Shown piece after piece: positions 34,117 through 42,336 of a DNA stretch of 64,000 nt. The DNA is from Clostridia bacterium. Its GTDB lineage: Bacteria; Bacillota; Clostridia; Christensenellales; Pumilibacteraceae. The notes under the pieces are model-generated. The model saw only the letters and a program-made list of their open reading frames with translations, searched no databases and was not told the origin of the DNA. The DNA lies in NCBI GenBank assembly GCA_900767465.1, contig CAAGAW010000028.1, positions 166,996 through 230,995 on the forward strand. Reading direction: 5' to 3'. A program made the position numbers and the translations under genes. Position 1 is the first letter of the stretch. Each line of letters starts with the position of its first letter.

Positions 34117-35281
34117 TCTTTGCGTCGACATCGGCTATAAAAGCATAAATCACTTCGGCGAGCAACTTTGCGGCGATCACGTGGACGTAGTGGAGCAGGG
34201 CGAAAACTCGACCGTAATCGTGCTTGCAGATGGGCTCGGAAGCGGAGTTAAGGCGAGCATATTGTCAACGCTCACGTCAAAAATCATTTCGACGATGATG
34301 GCGGAGGGACTGTCGCTCGAAGATTGCGTCGAGACGATAGCCGCCACGCTTCCGATCTGTTCGGTGCGCGGGGTTGCTTATTCGACGTTTACGATTATTC
34401 ATATCGTGGACAACGTCGACGCGGAACTTATACAGTTCGACAATCCGCTCGTCGTGCTTATCCGAGACTTCAAAAACTACGATTACCCGAAAACCGAAAT
34501 GAATATCGGCGGCAAAAAGATCTACAAGTCGGTTATAAAGTTGCAAGAGGACGATCTTTTCGTCGCAATGAGCGACGGTTGCCCGCACGCAGGACTCGGA
34601 ATCAAGTATAATTTCGGGTGGAAACGCGAGGAAATAATCGACCTCATCGAAACGATCGCACCCGTCGGGTACACGGCAAAAACCTGTTCGACGATACTCA
34701 TCGACAAATGCAACGAGCTTTACGGCGGAAAGCCTGGCGACGACGCAACCGCTTGCGTTATAAAGGTTCGTAAGCGCGAGCCGATGAATATTTTGTTCGG
34801 TCCGCCGTCCAACCGCGACGACGCAAACAGAATGATGTCGTTGTTCTTCTCTAAAGAGGGTAAGCACATCGTGTGCGGCGGTACGACTTCGTCCATTGCG
34901 GCGAAATATCTCGGAAAGCCGCTTCGCGCAAGTCTGAATTTCGAGCAGAGCGACATACCGCCGATCGCCGAAATCGAAGGAGTCGATCTCGTTACCGAAG
35001 GTGTTATAACGATCAACCGCGTACTCGAATACGCCAAGGATTCACTCGGCGAGAACAAACTTTACGAGAAGTGGGAGTTCGGCCACGACGGCGCGTCGCT
35101 AATATCGCGGCTTTTGTTCGAGGAGGCTACCGACATCAATTTCTTCGTCGGAAGAGCGGTAAACCCCGCGCATCAGAATCCCGACCTTCCCATCAACTTC
35201 AACATCAAAATGAATCTTGTCGAGGAACTTTCCAAGTGTTTAAGACAAATGGGAAAACGTATAAAAGTAAGTTATTTCTGA
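34109..35281 (+). CDS. SpoIIE/PP2C-type protein serine phosphatase
   Basis: This 390-aa protein starts at GTG 34109 inside the end of the hydrogenase gene, after AAAGGAG at 34093-34099. The N-terminal 230 residues form a PP2C-like domain with the metal-binding Asp pairs in VLADGLGSG, VAMSDGCPHAG and KPGDDATACVI. The C-terminal 150 residues (ILFGPPSNRDDANRMMSLFFSKEGKHIVCGGTTS) match the accessory domain seen in phosphatases encoded beside group C hydrogenases. It likely dephosphorylates a regulatory protein in response to the sensory hydrogenase. It is followed by palindrome copy C and the group B hydrogenase. Confidence 0.85.
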   Translation: MNDLCVDIGYKSINHFGEQLCGDHVDVVEQGENSTVIVLADGLGSGVKASILSTLTSKIISTMMAEGLSLEDCVETIAATLPICSVRGVAYSTFTIIHIVDNVDAELIQFDNPLVVLIRDFKNYDYPKTEMNIGGKKIYKSVIKLQEDDLFVAMSDGCPHAGLGIKYNFGWKREEIIDLIETIAPVGYTAKTCSTILIDKCNELYGGKPGDDATACVIKVRKREPMNILFGPPSNRDDANRMMSLFFSKEGKHIVCGGTTSSIAAKYLGKPLRASLNFEQSDIPPIAEIEGVDLVTEGVITINRVLEYAKDSLGENKLYEKWEFGHDGASLISRLLFEEATDINFFVGRAVNPAHQNPDLPINFNIKMNLVEELSKCLRQMGKRIKVSYF

Positions 35282-35300
35282 CGTGTAAATTCGGCTGTGC

Positions 35301-35338
35301 GTCGCAAAAACGCATATACGTATATAAAAAATCGTGAC
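35301..35338. repeat. 38-bp TACGTA palindrome, copy C
   Basis: Begins GTCGCAAAAACGC, has TACGTA at the centre and ends ATCGTGAC. It lies between the phosphatase and group B hydrogenase genes, 12 bases before the hydrogenase start. It is the only copy placed inside a co-directional gene cluster immediately upstream of a start codon. Confidence 0.7.
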
Positions 35339-35349
35339 GGTGAATCATT

Positions 35350-36774
35350 ATGAGAAAATTCGATACCAAAGTACAGCATCTTAAATACAAAGTTCTTCGC
35401 GAGGTCGCGCGCAACGCGTGGAACGACACTCTCGTCGAGAACGTGCTTGATATTCCCAAAACCATAGTGCCGGGAAAAGTTCCGACCATGCGGTGTTGCG
35501 TTTACAAAGAGCGCGCCATTTTAGCCGAGCGCGTAAAACTCGCTATGGGCGGCAATTCCGAAAATCCGAACGTGATCGAGGTTATCGACATTGCGTGCGA
35601 CGAGTGTCCTATGGGTGGATACGAGGTTACCAACGCTTGCCGCGGTTGTCTTGCGCATCGCTGTGAGGACGCGTGTAAGTTCGGCGCGATAAGCTTTGAT
35701 CACAACCACGTCGCGCACATCGATAAAACCAAATGCAAAGAGTGCGGCGCGTGCTCGAAGGTATGTCCGTACAGCGCGATTCATAACAACAAACGCCCCT
35801 GCGAAACTGCTTGCAAAATCAAAGCCATTTCGATGGGCGAGGACAAGCAGGCTTGCATCGACAATAATAAATGTATTTCGTGCGGAGCGTGCGTATATCA
35901 ATGTCCGTTCGGCGCGATAACCGACAAATCGTTTATACTCAACGTGATCGATATGATCAAAAAGAGCGAGAACAATACGAAGTTCAAGGTTTACGCGGTA
36001 GTCGCCCCCTCCATTTCCAGCCAGTTTACCTACGCGAAACTCGGTCAGGTAATCACCGGACTTAAAGAACTCGGGTTTTATACGGTCATCGAGGCGGCTC
36101 TCGGCGCGGACATGGTTGCGCAGGCGGAGTCGAAAGAATTAGCCGAAAAAGGATTCCTTACGAGTTCGTGCTGTCCTGCGTTTGTAGACTACGTCGAAAA
36201 AAACTTTCCAGACATTAAACCGTTTGTGTCCCACAATCTTTCCCCTATGGGAGCGATTGCAAGATATATAAAAGAACACGAATCGCCGTGTAAGGTCGTA
36301 TTCATCGGACCGTGCACCGCAAAGAAAGCGGAAGTTCAGAAAGATACGGTCAAGCCGTACGTGGACGCCGCGATGACGTTTGAAGAACTTCAGGCGTTGT
36401 TCGACAGCCGCGACATCGACATAACAACGCTGGGTGAAGGCGTGCTTGACAACGCGTCCTATTTCGGACGTATATTCGCTCGTTGCGGCGGACTTTCCGA
36501 CGCGGTTGCCGAAGGACTCAAAGAGCAGAATCTCGACTTCGACCTCAAAGCCTGCTCCTGCGACGGAATCGAAGCGTGCCGCATTGCGCTTTTGCAAAAA
36601 CGCGCGAAACGTCTCGACGCTAACTTTATCGAGGGTATGGCGTGCATAGGCGGTTGTATCGGCGGCGCGGGTTGTCTTACCCACGGCGAGAAGAATAAAG
36701 CCGAGGTTGATAAGTACGGAAGAGAAGCATACGAAAAAACCATTTCGGACGCGGTGTCGGTGCTTAAACACTGA
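35350..36774 (+). CDS. [FeFe]-hydrogenase, group B
   Basis: This 474-aa enzyme interconverts protons and H2. The N-terminal half has several [4Fe-4S] motifs (CRGCLAHRCEDAC, CKECGACSKVCP, CISCGACVYQCP). The H-cluster motifs are complete: L1 TSSCCPAF (about residue 270), L2 GPCTAKKAE (about 318) and L3 GMACIGGCIGG (about 429). The extended N-terminal region and L1 with PAF rather than PxW match the group B class common in Clostridia. Its place after the sensory module suggests it is the regulated output. A strong terminator follows. Whether it evolves or oxidises H2 is not decided by sequence. Confidence 0.9.
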   Translation: MRKFDTKVQHLKYKVLREVARNAWNDTLVENVLDIPKTIVPGKVPTMRCCVYKERAILAERVKLAMGGNSENPNVIEVIDIACDECPMGGYEVTNACRGCLAHRCEDACKFGAISFDHNHVAHIDKTKCKECGACSKVCPYSAIHNNKRPCETACKIKAISMGEDKQACIDNNKCISCGACVYQCPFGAITDKSFILNVIDMIKKSENNTKFKVYAVVAPSISSQFTYAKLGQVITGLKELGFYTVIEAALGADMVAQAESKELAEKGFLTSSCCPAFVDYVEKNFPDIKPFVSHNLSPMGAIARYIKEHESPCKVVFIGPCTAKKAEVQKDTVKPYVDAAMTFEELQALFDSRDIDITTLGEGVLDNASYFGRIFARCGGLSDAVAEGLKEQNLDFDLKACSCDGIEACRIALLQKRAKRLDANFIEGMACIGGCIGGAGCLTHGEKNKAEVDKYGREAYEKTISDAVSVLKH

Positions 36775-36792
36775 CGAACGGAAACGTAAACT

Positions 36793-36830
36793 GCGGGATC
36801 GGACAAACTAATCCGACCCCGCTTTTTTTT
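36793..36830 (+). terminator. Intrinsic terminator after the group B hydrogenase
   Basis: GCGGGATCGGA (36793-36803) pairs with TCCGACCCCGC (36812-36822) with one mismatch, followed by eight T residues. Confidence 0.88.
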
Positions 36831-36861
36831 GCGGAAAAACGGGCGGTAAGTTAAGCCGTCC

Positions 36862-36899
36862 GTTTTCAAAACTTTAATACGTATGCGCGTTTTTGCGAC
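36862..36899. repeat. 38-bp TACGTA palindrome, copy D
   Basis: The right end GTTTTTGCGAC and central TACGTA are conserved; the left end has decayed to GTTTTCAAAAC. It sits between the hydrogenase terminator and the stop of the convergent CLC gene. Confidence 0.65.
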
Positions 36900-36908
36900 G
36901 ATGTAAGT

Positions 36909-38507
36909 TTATATGCGTTTAATTTCCCGTCCGTTTATCTGCTGATAACCGATCAGCGAAACGAGTTCGTCGGTCGTAAATCGCTCGTCGTAAGTGGAGT
37001 AGCGGACGTGCAGAACGTCGCCTTCGCGAATAAGTTTTTCGCCGTCCACGTCCATAACCGCACCGGATTCGGAGCTGTGCTTTATAGACAGTACGATAAG
37101 GTTGTTCGGCCACAGAACGTCCTTGATTTCCTTTCCGACGACGAACGATTTGGGCAGCACGGTTACGAAGGTGTCCGTAACCGTCGGCTTTTTATCCGCG
37201 TGGAGACGATCGGTTTTTGCGGCGATAACCGCGTCGTTAATCGATTTCGCGCCGGTAAATTCAACGATCGCGTAGGCAATGCTTACCGTTAAAATTACTG
37301 CCGTTACGTTACTCGTGCCGCCGAGCGCTTCAAGTGAAAACGCAATCGCCGTAAGCGGCATTTTCATAAAACCGGCAAGACACGCCGTCATACCGAGCGT
37401 GACGCAAACGGAAACGTATTCGGTCGGGATTGCGCCTGCCGCGAAAAGTAGTTGCCCCGTAAGCGAACCGATCGCCGCTCCGAGCGCGAGCGACGGAATA
37501 AAGAGTCCGCCGGTTATGCCCGTTACGTTCGCGCACGCCGTGAGGAAAAATCTCAATACGACGGCGACGAGCAAAAACCACCATACCGCTTTGCCCGAAA
37601 GCGCGGACTCGATAAGCGAGTGACCGGTCGAAATAAGCGAAAACGACCACGTTCCGAGCGCGAGCGTAACCGCGAAAACTCCGGACATTTTTAAAGCCGT
37701 ACGCAATGATTTAAGTTTTTCCGTAAACAGTTTGTCGATCAGGGGATAAAGTTTAAGCGCGAATATCGAAGCCGCGGCGATAATTATCGCAACTACGACC
37801 GGAACCCATAACGCCGACGAGGGGAAAACTCCGGACGGCACGACGGAGAAAAGTTCGGTTTTAACGCCGAGAAGAGGCGAGAGCAGACGAGCCGTAATAG
37901 TCGAAAAGGTTACCGAAAACAGCGTTACGCCTATTACCACGGGCGAAAATCTGCGATGCGCTTCTTCTACCGCAAACAGAATTCCGGCAACGGGTGCGCC
38001 GGTTGCAACGGCAAACCCCGAAGCCGCGCCGCCCGTCATCGCGTATCGGTTCCAGCCGGCGTATGTCCTGCCCGAAGCAAATACGATTCCGCGCGAGAGG
38101 GCGACTCCCGCCTGTACGCAAGGTCCTTCGTTTCCGAGGGGTACGCCGATTACAAAAGTGAGCAACGAGGAAAAAAGTACGGCAAAAAGGTTGCGCACCC
38201 ATCTAAAACCAATAATTCCGCGAACTATCGCAACGGCGGTCGGTATTCCGCCTCCGCGCGAGTCCGGGCAACGGTCGTACAAGAATTCGCACAGAAAAGA
38301 CAGTCCGAAAATTGCGGCGAGGGCAACCGGCAAAAAGTACGGCTTAGCCGACAAAAAGCCGTAAATAGTCGCCGACGACTTTATCGCCCACGACGCGGCG
38401 AACTTGAATAAAGTGATAGAAATACCTGTCATAACGCCTACGGTGAACCCGAAATACAGCGTTCCGACAAGAGTTTTGAAAAAAGGTTTAACCCGAGTTG
38501 TTTTCAT
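36909..38507 (-). CDS. CLC-family chloride channel/antiporter with C-terminal RCK/TrkA-C domain
   Basis: This 532-aa membrane protein has about 10-12 hydrophobic segments and the CLC selectivity motifs: GGGIP (residues 85-89, in place of the usual GSGIP), GNEGP with the gating Glu127, and GGLFIP. Glu181/182 in FAVEEAHRRF fits the proton glutamate, arguing for a Cl-/H+ antiporter rather than a channel. After residue 450 comes a TrkA-C-like domain (VVGKEIKDVLWPNNLIVLSI ... GDVLHVRYS). The Ser-to-Gly change at the anion site could alter selectivity. It lies 18 bases downstream of citrate synthase and is probably co-transcribed. Confidence 0.88.
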   Translation of the reverse strand: MKTTRVKPFFKTLVGTLYFGFTVGVMTGISITLFKFAASWAIKSSATIYGFLSAKPYFLPVALAAIFGLSFLCEFLYDRCPDSRGGGIPTAVAIVRGIIGFRWVRNLFAVLFSSLLTFVIGVPLGNEGPCVQAGVALSRGIVFASGRTYAGWNRYAMTGGAASGFAVATGAPVAGILFAVEEAHRRFSPVVIGVTLFSVTFSTITARLLSPLLGVKTELFSVVPSGVFPSSALWVPVVVAIIIAAASIFALKLYPLIDKLFTEKLKSLRTALKMSGVFAVTLALGTWSFSLISTGHSLIESALSGKAVWWFLLVAVVLRFFLTACANVTGITGGLFIPSLALGAAIGSLTGQLLFAAGAIPTEYVSVCVTLGMTACLAGFMKMPLTAIAFSLEALGGTSNVTAVILTVSIAYAIVEFTGAKSINDAVIAAKTDRLHADKKPTVTDTFVTVLPKSFVVGKEIKDVLWPNNLIVLSIKHSSESGAVMDVDGEKLIREGDVLHVRYSTYDERFTTDELVSLIGYQQINGREIKRI

Positions 38508-38525
38508 ATCCGAGCGTATTAAAAA

Positions 38526-39887
38526 TCAGTTGCGGTCGTCGAGTTTTACGTAATTTGCGTTCGGCTTTACCGCAATGTAAGCGGGACGAATGATTTTGCC
38601 GGCACATTGTAATTCTTCGATCCGATGCGCGCTCCAACCCGCAATACGCGAAATCGCGAATATGGGGGTGTACAGTTCGTAAGGCAGACCGAGCATTTTG
38701 TATACGAGTCCGGAATAGAAGTCCACGTTTGCGCTTACGCCCTTGTAAATGCGGCGTTTTTCGGCGATGACTTCGGGCGCGAGACGTGCGACGGTCTTGT
38801 AAATCTCGAATTCTTTTTCCATGCCTTTGTCGCGCGAAAGTTTTTCGGCGAAGCCTTTCAGAATCTCGGCACGGGGGTCGGAAATCGTGTATACCGCGTG
38901 TCCCATACCGTAAATAAGTCCGGTTTTGTCGAACGCTTCTTTATCGAGAAGCCGAACGAGATAATCGCGTATCGAACCCTCGTCGGTAACGTCCGCGTTT
39001 TCTTTGAGGTCGTCGAACATCTTCATAACCTTGATGTTTGCTCCGCCGTGCCGCGGCCCCTTAAGCGAGCCGAGAGCAGCCGCCATCGCGGAGTAGGTGT
39101 CCGTCCCCGAAGAAGTGACTACGTGCGTGGTAAACGTCGAGTTGTTTCCGCCTCCGTGTTCGGCGTGAAGGACGAGACAAAGGTCGAGAGTCTGCGCTTC
39201 GATCGGCGTGTATTTGCCGTCTTCGCGCAAAATATACAATATGTTTTCCGCGGTGGACAGTTCGGGCTTTGGGTAGTGAATAAAAAGGCTTTGTCCGTTG
39301 TGATAGTGTTGCAGCGAATGATACGCGTATACCGACAGCAACGGAAAACGCGCAAGCAGTTGCAGACACTGACGAAGAACGTTCGCCGTCGAGATGTCGT
39401 CGGGATTGTCGTCGTAAGCGTAAAGCGCAAGCACGCACCGCGACAAAACGTTCATAACGTCTTTGCCCGGTGCTTTGAGTATAATATCGCGGACGAACGA
39501 AACGGGCAGGCTTCTGTAATCGGAAAGTTGCTTTGAAAACCGATCGAGTTCTTCGCTCGTCGGCAGAGAGGAAAACAGCAACAGATAAACGGTTTCCTCA
39601 AAACCGAATCGGTTTTCGGATATAAAACCGTTTACGAGATCGCGTACGTTAATTCCGCGATAACGGAGTTCTCCGTCGCAAGGCACGGTTTCGCCGTTCG
39701 GCAGAGTCTTATGCTGAATTACTGCCGAAACTTCGGTAAGTCCGGCAACTACGCCTTTTCCGTTAATGTCTCTAAGGCCGCGCTTAACGTCGTTTTCGGC
39801 GTACATTTCCTGCTTGATTCCGTGGTTTGCGTCGCTTATATCGGCAAGGCTTTTCACGTACGGGTTTATTTCGGAATAACTGTTCAA
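38526..39887 (-). CDS. gltA: Citrate synthase
   Basis: This 453-aa enzyme condenses oxaloacetate and acetyl-CoA. Catalytic residues are visible: His in LKGPRHGGANIKV, His in GMGHAVYTISDPRAEIL, and Asp in SANVDFYSGLVY. Its N-terminus (about 50 residues before the standard start) and length match the group of Clostridia/Bacteroides citrate synthases of about 450 aa rather than the 370-aa type. It is preceded by its own consensus promoter and leads into the CLC gene. No aconitase or isocitrate dehydrogenase gene lies beside it. Confidence 0.93.
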   Translation of the reverse strand: MNSYSEINPYVKSLADISDANHGIKQEMYAENDVKRGLRDINGKGVVAGLTEVSAVIQHKTLPNGETVPCDGELRYRGINVRDLVNGFISENRFGFEETVYLLLFSSLPTSEELDRFSKQLSDYRSLPVSFVRDIILKAPGKDVMNVLSRCVLALYAYDDNPDDISTANVLRQCLQLLARFPLLSVYAYHSLQHYHNGQSLFIHYPKPELSTAENILYILREDGKYTPIEAQTLDLCLVLHAEHGGGNNSTFTTHVVTSSGTDTYSAMAAALGSLKGPRHGGANIKVMKMFDDLKENADVTDEGSIRDYLVRLLDKEAFDKTGLIYGMGHAVYTISDPRAEILKGFAEKLSRDKGMEKEFEIYKTVARLAPEVIAEKRRIYKGVSANVDFYSGLVYKMLGLPYELYTPIFAISRIAGWSAHRIEELQCAGKIIRPAYIAVKPNANYVKLDDRN

Positions 39888-39917
39888 ACGTTAAATCTCC
39901 TTTCTTTTCTCCGGAAT

Positions 39918-39946
39918 AATATAACATATTTCGTACGGATTGTCAA
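39918..39946 (-). promoter_or_regulatory. Promoter of gltA
   Basis: Minus-strand TTGACA (39941-39946), 17 bases, TATATT (39918-39923) preceded by TGT. Confidence 0.85.
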
Positions 39947-40036
39947 ACGCCGGCTGTCGCGAGTGTGAAAATCCGAATAAAATGCGGCATTTTGACAAAA
40001 TTTTTTTCAAAAATCGATCATATATCCCTCAAACGA

Positions 40037-40065
40037 TTGACTTTTTTGTCGGATTTTACTAAACT
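40037..40065 (+). promoter_or_regulatory. Promoter of putP
   Basis: TTGACT (40037-40042), 17 bases, TAAACT (40060-40065). An alternative TTGACA at 39993-39998 has no matching -10. Confidence 0.6.
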
Positions 40066-40114
40066 GAATAAATTAGCGTGACGCGACTTGCCGCGGGCGC
40101 AGATCGGAGAGAAT

Positions 40115-41662
40115 ATGAACTATTATGAATTAACATCGTTTATCCTGTACTTTGTTTCCGTGCTTGCGGTCGGAATATGGTTCTTCGTCAAGTCGAAAGA
40201 CAAGGGCGATAAGGATTATTTCCTCGGCGGCAGACAAATGAACGGCCTCGTATCCGCGCTCAGTGCGGGCGCGTCCGATATGAGCGCGTGGATCCTTATG
40301 GGCCTTCCCGGTTCGATTTATATGTACGGACTCGGTCAGGTCTGGATCTCGATCGGACTTTTAATCGGAACCGTCCTCGCGTGGCTTTTCGTTGCGCCCC
40401 GCCTTCGTCGTTTCTCGATCGTTGCGGACGACTCGATAACCGTACCGCAATTCTTCCAGAACAGGTTCAAAGAGAAAAATCCGCTTCTTCGCGTGGTTTG
40501 CGCAGTAATTTTCGTCGTCGCGTATTGCATTTACGCCGCTTCGTCCATCAAGGCTTGCGGAACGATTTTTTCTACCGTTATGGGCATCGACGAGAAAATC
40601 GCAATGGTTATATCCGCGCTCGTTATCGTCGCGTATACGCTTCTGGGCGGATTCAACGCGGTTTGCTGGACGGACTTTATTCAGGGAATGTTGATGCTCG
40701 TCGCGCTTATGCTCGTACCCGTCGTCGCTTGCGGAGTTATCGGCAACGGCGTAAAAGCGCCCGATATGGCAGTCGGCGAGAATTATTTCAGTTTCCTCAG
40801 TTCCGGCAAATTCGATTGGACAAGCGTGGCAAGCATACTCACCGGACTCAGTTGGGGTCTCGGTTACGCAGGTATGCCGCATATTCTCGTCCGTTATATG
40901 GCGATTAAAAACGAAAAAGAAATGAAGCGGTCGCAGATTCTCGGTATCGTATGGATCGCGCTTATTCTTATAATGACTACCGTTATGGCGCTCGTAGCGC
41001 GCGTATACTTCGGCGCGGAAATGGAGAGCAACAAAGAGCAGGTGTTCGTCGTTCTCGTACGAAGAATGATGAGTTGGGGTGCGGTCGCGCTCATCGGCGG
41101 ATTTATGCTCGCGGCTATCGTCGCTGCGGCAATGTCTACTGCCGATTCGCAACTTCTCGCGTCGTCGAGTTCGTTTGCGTCGGACATATACAAAACGACT
41201 ATCCGCAAAAACGCGTCCGACAAAGAACTTCTTTGGGTGGGCAGAGCGACGGTCGCTGCGGTTACCGCAATCGCGCTCGTTATCGCGCTCGTTGCGGGAG
41301 GCACGAGCATTATGAGCCTCGTGTCCGCCGCATGGTCGATTTTCGGCGCGGCGTTCGGTCCGGCAATGATCCTTGCGCTTTACTGGAAACGCTTTAACTA
41401 TAAGGGCGCGAACGCGGGAATCATAACCGGTTTCGTCGTGTCCGTTTTGTGGATGGTATTGTTCAACTTCGAGTATTACGGCTTTACTTCGGTTGTCGCA
41501 AACACTCAGATTTACGAACTTCTTCCCGGATTCGTCCTCAGCATGATCGCCGCCGTCGTAACTTCGATTCTTACCCCGAAGCCGTCGGACGAAGTAGTCG
41601 CGCTTTTCGATAAAGCGAAAGAATACCGCGACGAAGAAGAAGCCGTCGAAGCCCAAGCGTAA
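40115..41662 (+). CDS. putP: Sodium/proline symporter
   Basis: This 515-aa integral membrane protein of the sodium:solute symporter family has about 13 transmembrane segments. PutP-like signatures are DYFLGGRQMNGLVSALSAGASDMSAWILMGLPGSIYMYGLGQ (in pieces across residues 32-75), TLLGGFNAVCWTDFIQG (about 182-198) and AAAMSTADSQLL (about 335-346). These match the proline permease subgroup rather than pantothenate or glucose symporters. It imports proline with Na+. The start ATG 40115 follows CGGAGAG (40105-40111). It is monocistronic, ending in a terminator. Confidence 0.92.
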   Translation: MNYYELTSFILYFVSVLAVGIWFFVKSKDKGDKDYFLGGRQMNGLVSALSAGASDMSAWILMGLPGSIYMYGLGQVWISIGLLIGTVLAWLFVAPRLRRFSIVADDSITVPQFFQNRFKEKNPLLRVVCAVIFVVAYCIYAASSIKACGTIFSTVMGIDEKIAMVISALVIVAYTLLGGFNAVCWTDFIQGMLMLVALMLVPVVACGVIGNGVKAPDMAVGENYFSFLSSGKFDWTSVASILTGLSWGLGYAGMPHILVRYMAIKNEKEMKRSQILGIVWIALILIMTTVMALVARVYFGAEMESNKEQVFVVLVRRMMSWGAVALIGGFMLAAIVAAAMSTADSQLLASSSSFASDIYKTTIRKNASDKELLWVGRATVAAVTAIALVIALVAGGTSIMSLVSAAWSIFGAAFGPAMILALYWKRFNYKGANAGIITGFVVSVLWMVLFNFEYYGFTSVVANTQIYELLPGFVLSMIAAVVTSILTPKPSDEVVALFDKAKEYRDEEEAVEAQA

Positions 41663-41688
41663 CAATAGTTTTTCATAAATAAAAACGA

Positions 41689-41720
41689 AACGATCGTTCT
41701 TAGTCGAATGGTCGTTTTTT
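41689..41720 (+). terminator. Intrinsic terminator after putP
   Basis: AACGATC (41689-41695) pairs with GGTCGTT (41710-41716, one G-T pair) and is followed by a T6 tract. Confidence 0.8.
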
Positions 41721-41814
41721 CTGTGTGCGGCAACGAGTTTTTCGGACGAGCGTATAATTCCCCGAACGGCGAAACGCGTCGGATCATAGTATAAAGTATG
41801 ACGGAGAACCTAAG

Positions 41815-42324
41815 ATGACGTATATGGTTAGCGTAATAGCCGTAAGCGTCGACGCGTATTTTGCCGCGATCGCATACGGGCTCGGAGAAAAACTCGGCGT
41901 AATTAAAATTGCATACGCCGCGAGTTTTACATTTTTCGTTTGTATGATTTGCGGTATTGCAGGCGAGTGGCTATCGTCCGCTTTTCCGATTGTCGGAAAA
42001 GCGGGCGGCGCGATTTTTATTTTTCTCGGCGCGCACAATTACTTGTCGTATTTTGAGAAAAAAAGTCTTACGATAAATCGGAAAAACGGAGGTGCGGCCG
42101 CGCTCGGGCTTGCGGTAAGCGCGGATGCGGGCGTAAGTTCTCTCGCTTTCGGCGGAGGGAGTATAGCGACGGTTGCGTTGTATTCCTTGTGCGCGTGCCT
42201 GGCGCATTTCTCGTTTTTGCTGCTCGGCGCGCGATGCGCCGAATTACGCTTTAAGGCAAAGACCGCTTCGGTTGCGTCTGGCGTGGCGTTAATGGCGATC
42301 GGATTCTTCAAAACGTTTTTTTGA
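41815..42324 (+). CDS. MntP/YtaF-like membrane protein
   Basis: This 169-aa protein has about five or six hydrophobic segments and two copies of the MntP-type Asp motif: AVSVDAYFAAIAYGLG (residues 9-24) and AVSADAGVSSLAFGGGS (about 99-115). It is shorter and more diverged than the riboswitch-controlled MntP at 12756, and closer in plan to the YtaF sporulation membrane protein group. A cation-export role is inferred from the family only. It lies 12 bases upstream of murA, so the two are co-transcribed. No manganese riboswitch precedes it. Confidence 0.7.
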   Translation: MTYMVSVIAVSVDAYFAAIAYGLGEKLGVIKIAYAASFTFFVCMICGIAGEWLSSAFPIVGKAGGAIFIFLGAHNYLSYFEKKSLTINRKNGGAAALGLAVSADAGVSSLAFGGGSIATVALYSLCACLAHFSFLLLGARCAELRFKAKTASVASGVALMAIGFFKTFF

Positions 42325-42336
42325 GGGGAGAAATCT

